Source of the DNA: Pelosinus fermentans JBW45
GTDB lineage: Bacteria; Bacillota; Negativicutes; DSM-13327
Assembly (NCBI RefSeq): GCF_000271665.2
Contig: NZ_CP010978.1
Span: 2,696,501-2,760,500, forward strand
Length of the DNA: 64,000 nt
Direction: 5' to 3'
Shown here: piece by piece, positions 24,815-32,610 of the stretch
Layout: each line of letters opens with the position of its first letter
Position numbering within the stretch: position 1 is the stretch's first letter
Notes under the pieces: model-generated
Seen by the model: only the letters and a program-made list of their open reading frames with translations
Databases searched by the model: none
What the model was told of the DNA's origin: nothing
Made by a program: the position numbers and the translations under genes

Positions 24815-25975
24815 CTACCTTAGCATCATAGCTGCACTACCTGCAGCAATAATCATAGTAATTGCTAAAAAGAACATTAGCGCAACTGTTAATACTGCAC
24901 CAAAAACCAGTAACAAATTATTTCCCATTGCATCAAGACATTTTGCCATTTTTTCATCGCCTAAAGGTTGTACTAGTGCACCAGAAATTTTTATAACTAA
25001 GATTAAAGATAATAATTTAATAATAGGAAAGACACAAATCATAAATACTACGATAACGCCAAAAATTCCAACAGCATTTTTTAATAATAAAGAGGCCCCC
25101 ATAACGAGTTCCACAGTATCAGCAAACATCTTTCCCACAACTGGAATAAAGGTTGCCGTTGCAAACTTGGCTGTCCGAAGAGCAAGACCATCAGCAATGC
25201 TGCCTGCTGCACCTTGAATGGTAATAATACCAATAAAAATTACCATAGAAAAACCAAGAACAATCATACTTAACTGCTTTAAAACGCCGGATAGATTACT
25301 TAGACGATATGTATCTGATAAATAATTTAGGCATTCAAGAGCAGCTGTTAGAAATAACAGTGGTAATACGATGTCTTTTACAATCACACTCATGCTACTT
25401 ATGACAAATAACATTAACGGTGTAAATAAACTCGCAGAAGTTAAAGCTCCTACGCCTGCCAATAGGGAAATTAGGAGAGGTAATAAGGATTCCATAAATC
25501 CAACCATATATTCTACTGTTTGGCTAGCTAATTTTAAAGCATTATAAAATGCAGTAAGTGCAATCGATGACATAAAAATAAAGCAAACACTATACGATAA
25601 TATAGATATACTTGATTGTTCGAATGAATTTTGTAAATTTTTTAACATGGCACACAATACAGCCAAAAATAATAGTTTTCCCATCAAATGAGTATTCAAC
25701 GTAACTTCACGAAAGAAATTATGAACCAATGCTTGCCACATGCTTTGCCAACTGACATGTATGCCATTTGTAGCTATTGTGTGAATAGTCTCACTTGTTA
25801 ATAACGGTATATCGCCATTGAGTTCTTGATTCACTTTGCTAATAAATTGATTCACATGATCAGTGGATATGGTTTCTAGTAATTGTTGCTCAATTTCAGA
25901 ACTACTTAGTGGAACAGCCATAACAGTTATGGTATTGACCAGCAACAAGATTATAATTAATACGCAGATTTTCAT
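24815..25975 (-). CDS. spoIIIAE: Stage III sporulation protein AE
   Basis: A 386-residue protein with an N-terminal signal sequence (residues 1-20) and about eight membrane segments. 'LLISLLAGVGALTSASLFTPLM', 'LSGVLKQLSMIVLGFSMVIFIGIITIQGAAGSIADGLALRTAKFATATFIPVVGKMFADTVE' and the 'GDEKMAKCLDAMGNNLLLVFGAVL' region are characteristic. It is the large polytopic core of the mother-cell SpoIIIA complex, resembling an export-gate component. Confidence 0.94.
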   Translation of the reverse strand: MKICVLIIILLLVNTITVMAVPLSSSEIEQQLLETISTDHVNQFISKVNQELNGDIPLLTSETIHTIATNGIHVSWQSMWQALVHNFFREVTLNTHLMGKLLFLAVLCAMLKNLQNSFEQSSISILSYSVCFIFMSSIALTAFYNALKLASQTVEYMVGFMESLLPLLISLLAGVGALTSASLFTPLMLFVISSMSVIVKDIVLPLLFLTAALECLNYLSDTYRLSNLSGVLKQLSMIVLGFSMVIFIGIITIQGAAGSIADGLALRTAKFATATFIPVVGKMFADTVELVMGASLLLKNAVGIFGVIVVFMICVFPIIKLLSLILVIKISGALVQPLGDEKMAKCLDAMGNNLLLVFGAVLTVALMFFLAITMIIAAGSAAMMLR

Positions 25976-25987
25976 TTATATACCACC

Positions 25988-26383
25988 TTATGGAATCAAT
26001 CTCACAATAGTATCCATTACTAAAGCAATAATCGGAATGGCCATTACCATCACCATTACTTTACCAGCAAATTCAATCTTACCTGCTATGGCTCCTTCGC
26101 CCGCATCTCGACAAACCTGAGCACCAAATTCTGTAATATAGGCAATGCCAATAATCTTTAAAATAGTATTTAAATACATTTGACTAATATTAGCCTTTTC
26201 CGCCATATCACGAAATAAATTTAACACAACTGTTATTTTAGTAAGTATTAGCAGAAAAATAATACTTGCTAAGGTTAAACTTAACTGCACAGCAATTTCA
26301 GGCTTTTCTCGCTTAATGATTAAGATAAGTAGGGTTACAATAAACCCCAACCCAACTATTTGAATAATTTCCACACCCTGCAC
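25988..26383 (-). CDS. spoIIIAD: Stage III sporulation protein AD
   Basis: A 131-residue membrane protein with four hydrophobic segments. It begins 'MQGVEIIQIVGLGFIVTLLILIIKREKPEIAVQLSLTL' and contains 'ILKIIGIAYITEFGAQVCRDAGEGAIAGKIEFAGKV', the SpoIIIAD signature. It lies between spoIIIAC and spoIIIAE, with 3 and 12 bases separating them. Confidence 0.94.
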   Translation of the reverse strand: MQGVEIIQIVGLGFIVTLLILIIKREKPEIAVQLSLTLASIIFLLILTKITVVLNLFRDMAEKANISQMYLNTILKIIGIAYITEFGAQVCRDAGEGAIAGKIEFAGKVMVMVMAIPIIALVMDTIVRLIP

Positions 26384-26386
26384 CCC

Positions 26387-26584
26387 TTAAAATAGCTTAA
26401 AAACATCCTGTACAGTGTTGAATAACTTGCCCAATAATTGTACAACCCAAAGCAATACTACAGTAAATCCAGCCAAAGTACATAAATGTGCCATATCTTC
26501 TTTACCTGCCTGCTTTAGTGCTGTATGAAAAACAGAAACCAGAATTCCAACACCAGCAATTTTAAATAATATATCCAGGCCCAT
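26387..26584 (-). CDS. spoIIIAC: Stage III sporulation protein AC
   Basis: A 65-residue protein with two membrane helices, 'GLDILFKIAGVGILVSVFHTALKQAGKEDMAHLCTLAGFTVVLLWVVQLL'. This matches SpoIIIAC at full family length. It and SpoIIIAD are small membrane subunits of the channel. Confidence 0.93.
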   Translation of the reverse strand: MGLDILFKIAGVGILVSVFHTALKQAGKEDMAHLCTLAGFTVVLLWVVQLLGKLFNTVQDVFKLF

Positions 26585-26648
26585 TTTCCTCCCCCTTCAC
26601 ACTCACGATATATGTAATTTGCAGATCTTTTTAATGGAAATATTTATA

Positions 26649-27167
26649 TCAAACCAGAATAATTACAATCGCTAATCCTCCACATATGCCCAAATATCTA
26701 TACATCTTTGTATTGAGATCCCGTAATCGTGTTGCCTCATTTTCAAATCGTTCTAATTGCTCAATGACTAAAGACAGATATTTTTCTTGTTCCTTACAGT
26801 TCATAACGCCTAGATTTCCCCCTAAAACATAGAGTACTTCAATTTCTGGTCTTTTTAAAATCAGACTTCCTTCCATCTCGCTTAACACTTTTTTAATAAT
26901 TTCTTGAGGTGTAAGGGAAGCATTCTTTTCTAATGAATTAGCAACCTGTTGAAAAAATTCAGCTACTGGTCCGTATATACCATTCGTAGAATTTGCGATA
27001 GCTTCATGTAAAGGTAAACAGGAATAAATTATATGGGATCTCAATGATCCAACACAAGTTATGATTTGTCTGAGCTGACGAGGCCTTTCTTGACAACGAG
27101 ATGCCATATTAAATCCAATATATGAACTTACCAGCAAAACTAAAAGGCTACCTATCAATTTCAACAT
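26649..27167 (-). CDS. spoIIIAB: Stage III sporulation protein AB
   Basis: A 172-residue protein with an N-terminal membrane segment ('LIGSLLVLLVSSYIGF') containing the start 'R(Q)ERPRQLRQIITCVGSLRSHI', a helical soluble region, and a C-terminal membrane anchor ('YLGICGGLAIVIILV'). The fold resembles GspF-type platform proteins. The ATG at 27167 follows AAGGAG with 7 bases spacing and overlaps the spoIIIAA stop; a further ATG at 27185 is less likely. Confidence 0.92.
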   Translation of the reverse strand: MLKLIGSLLVLLVSSYIGFNMASRCQERPRQLRQIITCVGSLRSHIIYSCLPLHEAIANSTNGIYGPVAEFFQQVANSLEKNASLTPQEIIKKVLSEMEGSLILKRPEIEVLYVLGGNLGVMNCKEQEKYLSLVIEQLERFENEATRLRDLNTKMYRYLGICGGLAIVIILV

Positions 27168-28162
27168 TTTTTTGCTCCTTCCCATAAGATTTTATTATTG
27201 CTACTATCTATAATTTTCTTAATTGTACCAACGCGAGGGTCATCACTTAGCAGAATATATCGATGAAAATACTTATTTTCTAGCAGCTCTCCGACGTAGG
27301 GCCTATGTAATAATTCGCTAAGGTCTTTACCATGAACTGTTGTTACTACACTTACACCAGCATTCAAAGCTTCACGTACAGCATGTATGTCCTCGGCTCT
27401 TCCTAATTCATCAGTAGCTACAACCGCAGGTGACATGGAACGAATTAACATAAGCATGCCCATTGCTTTGGGACAATTGTCAAGTACATCTGTTCTGATG
27501 CCCAAATCAACTGTACTAATACCACTTTTGCAGGCTGCTATCTCTGAGCGCTCGTCAACAACCCCCACCGGTAAACCTTTATATATATTAGATCCCATAC
27601 TAATTTGCCGAATTAAATCTCGCAAAATAGTTGTTTTGCCGCAACGAGGCGGCGAAATAATTAAAGTATTTAAAACCTGTCCTTCTTTTGTAATAATATA
27701 GGGTATAATTTGATCAGCACAGCCTTTTACTTCTCTTGCTAAACGAATATTAAGACCATTGATACTTTTTAGTGTTTTGACCTCCCCAGCATCGATAATT
27801 GCTTGTCCTGTCAATCCGATTCTATGTCCTCCATCAATTGTTAAGAAGCCCATTTTTAGTTGATGCTCAAAAGCATATAATGAATTTTTACTCATAAGCT
27901 GCAATGTTCTTTGAATATCATCTTGATTACATAAGTATGCTTCATTATAATTCACAACAACTTCTCCCATGGGATTTACCGTAATATCCTGATTTCCTAA
28001 AACAAGTAATAAGGGTTGATTAATTCGTAGACGGATTTCCGTCAAATTCCTCAGGTGCTCTAGAGATACGGCACTAATCATGGAAATTAACTGTTCAGGT
28101 AAAACTGGATAAATTGATTGTTCTAATATCTTTTTGATCAAAATATTTTTATTATCAGTCAT
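27161..28162 (-). CDS. spoIIIAA: Stage III sporulation protein AA (secretion-type ATPase)
   Basis: A 333-residue ATPase with Walker A 'SPPRCGKTTILRD' at residues 170-182 and Walker B 'AVVATDELGRAED'. The N-terminal 'LTEIRLRINQPLLLV' and 'YAFEHQLKMGFLTIDGGHRIGLTGQA' are specific to SpoIIIAA. It powers the SpoIIIA channel from the mother-cell cytoplasm. It is the first gene of the operon. Upstream at about 28190-28215 are elements loosely like a sigma-E promoter. Confidence 0.95.
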   Translation of the reverse strand: MTDNKNILIKKILEQSIYPVLPEQLISMISAVSLEHLRNLTEIRLRINQPLLLVLGNQDITVNPMGEVVVNYNEAYLCNQDDIQRTLQLMSKNSLYAFEHQLKMGFLTIDGGHRIGLTGQAIIDAGEVKTLKSINGLNIRLAREVKGCADQIIPYIITKEGQVLNTLIISPPRCGKTTILRDLIRQISMGSNIYKGLPVGVVDERSEIAACKSGISTVDLGIRTDVLDNCPKAMGMLMLIRSMSPAVVATDELGRAEDIHAVREALNAGVSVVTTVHGKDLSELLHRPYVGELLENKYFHRYILLSDDPRVGTIKKIIDSSNNKILWEGAKKC

Positions 28163-28189
28163 ATCTGCTACTTCCTTTCTTTACATAGA

Positions 28190-28214
28190 TATGGTGCAAA
28201 AAGAAAATTATACC
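28190..28214 (-). promoter_or_regulatory. Possible sigma-E promoter of the spoIIIA operon
   Basis: The minus strand has GTATAAT, about 13 bases, then CATATCTAT ahead of the spoIIIAA ribosome site. This resembles the sigma-E pattern KMATATT-N14-15-CATACAAT but with several mismatches. Operon identity (sigma-E in Bacillus) is the main support. Confidence 0.35.
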
Positions 28215-28265
28215 AACAATAAAAAAAACTCGAATATCGAGATTTTTTTATTGTTGGTATAATTA
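28208..28265 (-). terminator. Strong bidirectional terminator between the CD1247-like gene and spoIIIAA
   Basis: A near-perfect palindrome about 50 bases long, with ACCAACAATAAAAAAA at one end, its complement at the other and CTCGATATTCGAG at the centre. On the minus strand the inner stem is followed by eight T's, ending the CD1247-like transcript. Confidence 0.9.
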
Positions 28266-28332
28266 AAAAGTAAGAAGCAAGAAGGTTTGTCCTTCTTGCT
28301 ACATCGCAGAAAACTATGTGTACGTTTTAATA

Positions 28333-28779
28333 TCAAATTCCTGGATGAATGCCATATCTAAAATCAGAATTAACTTGTCTATTACCATTATCACTGACTT
28401 CAATTTCTAAAGTGCTATCATATACGATGTCACCGCAATGAGGACATGAAACTTCCAGATCATCATCAGATTCTAATAAGTTAGATTCAAAGCTAACTGT
28501 TTCATGGCAGGAGGGACATTGAACTTCCACTAATTCTTCGTTATCAATGTCTTCATAAACTTCATCTTCTAAATCTGTTAAATCATCATCCATACTTTCT
28601 ACATATGTTTCTAAATCCTCTTGTACCATTTGAATATTATTAAATTCTTCTGCCATATCATCAAGGACATCTATAATATTTATTAACAACTTCCCTTCAG
28701 CTGAACGCTCATTGACATTAAGCCCTTGTGTTAATCCTTGTAAATAAGCTACTCGTTCTTTAATATTTCCCATAGACAT
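28333..28779 (-). CDS. CD1247 N-terminal domain-like protein with a zinc ribbon
   Basis: A 148-residue acidic protein. The N-terminal part (residues 1-85) is helical, starting 'MGNIKERVAYLQGLTQGLNVNERSAEGKLLINIIDVLDDMAEEFN', which matches the CD1247 N-terminal domain of clostridial proteins. It is followed by an Asp/Glu-rich stretch and two CxxC pairs ('VQCPSCHE' near 88, 'VSCPHCGD' near 111) that should bind one zinc. Function is unknown. It is flanked by a strong terminator downstream and by the insertion sequence upstream. Confidence 0.8.
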   Translation of the reverse strand: MSMGNIKERVAYLQGLTQGLNVNERSAEGKLLINIIDVLDDMAEEFNNIQMVQEDLETYVESMDDDLTDLEDEVYEDIDNEELVEVQCPSCHETVSFESNLLESDDDLEVSCPHCGDIVYDSTLEIEVSDNGNRQVNSDFRYGIHPGI

Positions 28780-28941
28780 AAAGCCCCCTCTAAAGTATAG
28801 TTATTTGATATTGTCATTATACCCATTTTTTAAATAGTTCATTCTTGCTGTTTTAAACTATCATATTGCTTCTTTAAAATTATTTTTATACAAATAATTA
28901 CTCTCTTAAATTAAAAAAGAAACTGTATTCTTTGATATGCT

Positions 28942-28985
28942 ACCCCTATATAGGACACTGAAATATAAAAGTCCTATATGGGGGT
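28942..28985 (+). promoter_or_regulatory. Hairpin covering the transposase ribosome-binding site
   Basis: ACCCCTATATAGGAC (28942-28956) pairs with GTCCTATATGGGGGT (28971-28985), 15 pairs including one G-U, with a 14-base loop. The right arm contains the GGGGG Shine-Dalgarno 6 bases before the orfA start. Transcripts entering from outside the element would fold and hide the site. Confidence 0.6.
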
Positions 28986-28991
28986 ATTTCT

Positions 28992-29678
28992 ATGTCTAGA
29001 AAAAGTAAGATTGATCCAGTAGAAAAAGTAAAAATTGTTGAACGATACCTGAATGGCAAAATTGGCATTAGACAAGCGGGAAGAATTGCAAACGTAGCCT
29101 ACCAAAGTGTGCAGAGATGGGTGCGAATATATAAAGCAGAAGGTCCTATCGGATTGCTTAATCAAACCAAGAACCGAAGTTATTCAAAAACGTTAAAGAT
29201 GAATGCGGTTAATGACTATCTGAGTGGAAAAGGATCACTTGGTGACATTTGTCAAAAGTACGATATTCGTTCTAACAAGCAACTTTGTGATTGGATAAAG
29301 GTGTATAATTCTGGTGGAATACTTAAAGAATCCACTGGAGGTACATACATGACAAAAGCAAGAACAACAACTCCTGAAGAACGATTACAGGTAGTCAAGG
29401 ATTGTTTAATGAATGATAAAAACTATGGAGCAATGGCAAGCAAATACAATTGTTCTTATCAACAGATTCGAAACTGGGTCAAAAAGTATGAAGATATGGG
29501 AAGGGCTGGACTTGAAGACAGACGTGGTCACCGTGTTGGTTCGCAGCCAAGTCGTAGTCCAGAAGAAGAGCTACGGGATAAAATTGCAGAGTTGGAACGA
29601 ATGAACACCGATCTACAAATGGAGAATGATCTGTTAAAAAAAGTCAGGGAACTGGAGAGGAGGGATCACTATCTTTAG
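28992..29678 (+). CDS. IS150-type transposase OrfA (helix-turn-helix subunit)
   Basis: A 228-residue protein with three successive HTH_28-type units ('GIRQAGRIANVAYQSVQRWVRIYKAEG', 'LGDICQKYDIRSNKQLCDWIKVYN', 'YGAMASKYNCSYQQIRNWVKKYEDMG') and a C-terminal leucine-zipper coiled coil ('LRDKIAELERMNTDLQMENDLLKKV'). OrfA binds the terminal repeats and represses or assists transposition. The A7 run at 29636-29642 near its end is the frameshift site that fuses it to OrfB. At 228 residues it is longer than the roughly 170 of IS150 itself. Confidence 0.88.
   Translation: MSRKSKIDPVEKVKIVERYLNGKIGIRQAGRIANVAYQSVQRWVRIYKAEGPIGLLNQTKNRSYSKTLKMNAVNDYLSGKGSLGDICQKYDIRSNKQLCDWIKVYNSGGILKESTGGTYMTKARTTTPEERLQVVKDCLMNDKNYGAMASKYNCSYQQIRNWVKKYEDMGRAGLEDRRGHRVGSQPSRSPEEELRDKIAELERMNTDLQMENDLLKKVRELERRDHYL
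29636..29642 (+). other. A7 slippery sequence for -1 programmed frameshift
   Basis: Seven A residues read as TTA AAA AAA GTC in the orfA frame. Slipping back one base joins the orfA coiled coil directly to the open orfB frame. IS150-group elements use the same A-run device to make the active OrfAB transposase. Confidence 0.75.
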
Positions 29679-30571
29679 TACAGTACCTTACAGCCTATAT
29701 AGCTATCAAGGAATTATCTTCAACCAAAGGCTATCCAACAAAAAAATTATGTAAATATCTTAAAATCACGCGCTCTGCTTATTATCGTTGGCTCAATCAT
29801 CCAAAGAGTGATAGTGAAATTAAGAATGAACGTATTTCGGAAGAAATATATACTATCCATAAACAACATCCAGATATGGGATACCGCCGTATTCGTGATG
29901 AGCTGGATGTAAATTACAAAATTGTTGTGAACGATAAACGCGTTCTTCGTATTTGCAGAAACAAAGGAATTCAATCCACCATTAAATGGAGACCAAAAAG
30001 TTGTACCAGATCTGCTCGAAATCCGGACCACATCGCAAAAAACTATTTACACCGTGAATTCCACGCTGATATGCCTAATGAAAAATGGCTTACGGATGTT
30101 TCTGAATTCAAGTATTATATCGGTATTGAAGTTCACAAGATATATCTGAGTGCCATCCTGGATTTATACGACCGCAGAATTGTAGCCTTTAAAATTAGTA
30201 ATCATAACGATAATCCATTGGTTATGGATACTTTTGATGAAGCTGTTCGTTTGGAACCGGAGGCTCATCCGCTGTTCCACAGCGACCGTGGTTATCAATA
30301 TACAAGTGCTCAATTCCATATGCGTTTAAAAGATCATCACATGAAGCAAAGTATGTCCCGAGTAGCCCATTGCATTGACAATGGACCAATGGAAGGATTT
30401 TGGGGAATTTTGAAACGAGAAATGTATTATGGTCATCGTTTCACTAATAGAGATAATCTAGTGGAGGCTATAACGGATTACATAGATTACTACAATAATC
30501 GACGTCTGCAACGCAAGTTAAATGTAATGACACCAATGGCATACCATAATCATTATAGATTGGCAGCATAA
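29639..30571 (+). CDS. IS150-type transposase OrfB (DDE catalytic part, expressed by frameshift)
   Basis: About 310 residues in the -1 frame relative to orfA, with no good independent start until an ATG at 29876. The N-terminal HTH_21 region ('RSAYYRWLNHPKS', 'HKQHPDMGYRRIRDEL') is followed by the rve integrase core. The acidic triad lies in 'NEKWLTDVSEF', 'PLFHSDRGYQYTS' and 'NGPMEGFWGILKREMYYG'. It ends 'YYNNRRLQRKLNVMTPMAYH', typical of IS3-family transposases. No frame interruption is seen. Confidence 0.88.
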   Translation, partial: KSQGTGEEGSLSLVQYLTAYIAIKELSSTKGYPTKKLCKYLKITRSAYYRWLNHPKSDSEIKNERISEEIYTIHKQHPDMGYRRIRDELDVNYKIVVNDKRVLRICRNKGIQSTIKWRPKSCTRSARNPDHIAKNYLHREFHADMPNEKWLTDVSEFKYYIGIEVHKIYLSAILDLYDRRIVAFKISNHNDNPLVMDTFDEAVRLEPEAHPLFHSDRGYQYTSAQFHMRLKDHHMKQSMSRVAHCIDNGPMEGFWGILKREMYYGHRFTNRDNLVEAITDYIDYYNNRRLQRKLNVMTPMAYHNHYRLAA

Positions 30572-30625
30572 AAATATCGCCAACCGTTATCAGGCTGGCG
30601 ATAGAAAAATTTATTATTTTTTATT
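30572..30625 (+). terminator. Terminator-like hairpin after the transposase genes
   Basis: ATCGCCAACC and GGCTGGCGAT form a 9-pair stem with one mismatch and a 7-base loop, followed by the A/T-rich AGAAAAATTTATTATTTTTT. The T-run is delayed, so efficiency is uncertain. Confidence 0.5.
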
Positions 30626-30717
30626 GTCCTCTTGACGGGTAGCACACCACTTCACTTAAGTAAGAGTACAGTTTCTTTTTAATTCAATGAATAAACTATC
30701 CTAATGGCTCTCTCGCT

Positions 30718-31275
30718 TTATGCTCTTTCTAGATACTCTCCTGTACGAGTATCGACTCTCAAAACGTCACCAATATTAATAAATAAAGGCACACGTACTA
30801 CACAGCCAGATTCCATTTTTGCAGGTTTCGTACCACCAGTAGCTGTATCTCCACGAATACCAGGATCCGTTTCAACAACTGTTAGCTCAACTGCAACAGG
30901 TAACTCAACACCAATTACCGTTCCTTGAAAAAACATGATGCTAATATTCATATTTTCTTTAAGATACTTTACTGCATCACCTAACTGCTCAGATGTTAAT
31001 TCACTCTGTTCATAATTTTCATTATCCATAAAATTATAATTTCCATCGCTCTCATACAAATATTGCATCTCACGACGGTCCACATGAGCCTTAGGAAATT
31101 TTTCTCCCGGATTAAAGGTACGCTCAACCACTGCACCAGTACGTACGTTTTTCATTTTCGTACGTACAAAGGCAGCACCTTTACCTGGTTTTACATGCTG
31201 AAAATCCACTATTTGCCAAACATTATTATCAATTTCAATTGTTGCTCCTGTACGAAAATCACTACTTGATATCAT
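30718..31275 (-). CDS. efp: Translation elongation factor P
   Basis: A 185-residue EF-P with three beta-barrel domains. The tip loop '[17 protein letters not shown]' places the modifiable lysine at residue 32, flanked by prolines and glycines as in B. subtilis EF-P, where Lys32 carries 5-aminopentanol. It relieves ribosome stalling at proline runs. It lies after the Xaa-Pro peptidase gene, the usual pairing. Its own downstream terminator seems to have been split by the insertion sequence (see findings). Confidence 0.96.
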   Translation of the reverse strand: MISSSDFRTGATIEIDNNVWQIVDFQHVKPGKGAAFVRTKMKNVRTGAVVERTFNPGEKFPKAHVDRREMQYLYESDGNYNFMDNENYEQSELTSEQLGDAVKYLKENMNISIMFFQGTVIGVELPVAVELTVVETDPGIRGDTATGGTKPAKMESGCVVRVPLFINIGDVLRVDTRTGEYLERA

Positions 31276-31316
31276 TTTACTACCTCCACAATCCCATTTA
31301 ATAAAAGTAAAGAATT

Positions 31317-32381
31317 TTAATATAACTCTATTAACTGCTTACTACTAGCGGTCAATATTTGACACCCTTCATCACTAACTAAAACAGTGTCTTCAATGCG
31401 CACTCCGCCCCAATCAGGGAGGTATATTCCTGGTTCAACTGTTACTATCATATTTCTCAATAAAACAGTATGTATATTAGCAGGAGAAAGCCTCGGCTCC
31501 TCATGGATATTAAGACCTAGCCCATGTCCTAATCCATGTCCGAAGAATTCACCAAAACCAGCGTCTATAATAATATTTCTGGATACAGTATCAACATCTT
31601 TGCCAATTTTTCCAGGGGCAACAGCCTGCACTCCAGCTAATTGAGCAGCCAAAACAATTTTATAAATTTCTTTTTGTTTAGCTGTAGCTTTTCCCATACA
31701 AATAGTGCGAGTAATATCAGAATGGTAACCTTGATATACTGCACCAAAATCCATCGTTACAAAATCACCAAGTTCAATTATTTTTTCAGAAGCTCTCCCA
31801 TGAGGTAGTGCCCCGCGCCTACCAGAGGCCATGATGGTATCAAAGGCTGGTTTTTCTGCTCCAAACTTTCGCATATAATACTCTAATTCTAAAGCTACTT
31901 CCTGTTCAGTCATACCCGGCTTGATAAATGATACAATTCTAGAAAAAGCATTATCAGCAATTTCCACGGCTTTTTTTATCGATGCAATTTCATTCTCATC
32001 CTTTACCATACGTAAAGCATCCAACTGGACAGGAACTAGATTTACAGAATGCAAGTTGTTAATTAGTTCTTGATGTCCATCATAGGTAACAAAGTCACTT
32101 TCAAAACCAATTTGAAAGACTCCTAGCTTGTTAATCATTTCTGTCAAAGTTTTACCGACTGTATGGTAACGTACAATTTCATATTGCGCAGCTTGCATAG
32201 TAGCTTGCTCAATATAACGAAAATCAGTTAATAAGAGATTAGAGTGATTAGAAATTAACAATATGCCTGCCGAACCGCTGAACCCACTGAAATAATGTCT
32301 ATTCTCTGGCTTCTGAATCAGCATGCATTCTAATTTATGTTCGTTCATAAACTTACGAAGTTTAATTAATCTGTTTTCCAT
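31317..32381 (-). CDS. M24 family Xaa-Pro aminopeptidase (YqhT type)
   Basis: About 354 residues. The N-terminal creatinase-like domain ('[41 protein letters not shown]') is followed by a pita-bread peptidase domain with metal ligands in '[21 protein letters not shown]' (two Asp), '[16 protein letters not shown]' (His, Glu) and '[25 protein letters not shown]' (Glu). The frame continues upstream to 32486, but that part lacks family similarity; ATG 32381 gives the usual start, although its ribosome site is weak. It probably releases N-terminal residues ahead of proline. It is upstream of efp as in Bacillus. Confidence 0.88.
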   Translation of the reverse strand: MENRLIKLRKFMNEHKLECMLIQKPENRHYFSGFSGSAGILLISNHSNLLLTDFRYIEQATMQAAQYEIVRYHTVGKTLTEMINKLGVFQIGFESDFVTYDGHQELINNLHSVNLVPVQLDALRMVKDENEIASIKKAVEIADNAFSRIVSFIKPGMTEQEVALELEYYMRKFGAEKPAFDTIMASGRRGALPHGRASEKIIELGDFVTMDFGAVYQGYHSDITRTICMGKATAKQKEIYKIVLAAQLAGVQAVAPGKIGKDVDTVSRNIIIDAGFGEFFGHGLGHGLGLNIHEEPRLSPANIHTVLLRNMIVTVEPGIYLPDWGGVRIEDTVLVSDEGCQILTASSKQLIELY

Positions 32382-32610
32382 ATTAACTCGCGCTGCTAGT
32401 TCGATCAGCAGCTGCCTCCAATGCCAAAAGATAACTATGTCTTGGCCATAAGCAAAAACGATTCGGTTCGTGAATAGCCAAAACATAAGGCCTTTTTACT
32501 CTCATCATATCACAGCCTTAGCATAAGAATTCATTATCTTTTATATTTTATCATAAATTTAATTTATTGCCTAGTTCTTTGTACGCCAATTAACGATATG
32601 CTACTATATC

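Larger units (their letters stand above)
28924..30670 (+). mobile_element. IS3-family insertion sequence, IS150 group
   Basis: This element lies on the + strand, against all neighbours, between the CD1247-like gene and efp. It has orfA, orfB in the -1 frame, an A7 slippery run and imperfect terminal inverted repeats: TGTATTCTTTGATATGCTACCCC at the left and the complement of a matching TGTACTC...GTGCTACCC at the right. The limits given are the outermost TG...CA pair usual for the family. The flanks AAAAAAGAAAC (left) and GTTTCTTTTT (right) are also inverted repeats, so the ends could instead be at about 28913 and 30680 with AATT as a 4-base duplication. Both transposase frames are intact, so the copy may be active. 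Confidence 0.85.
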
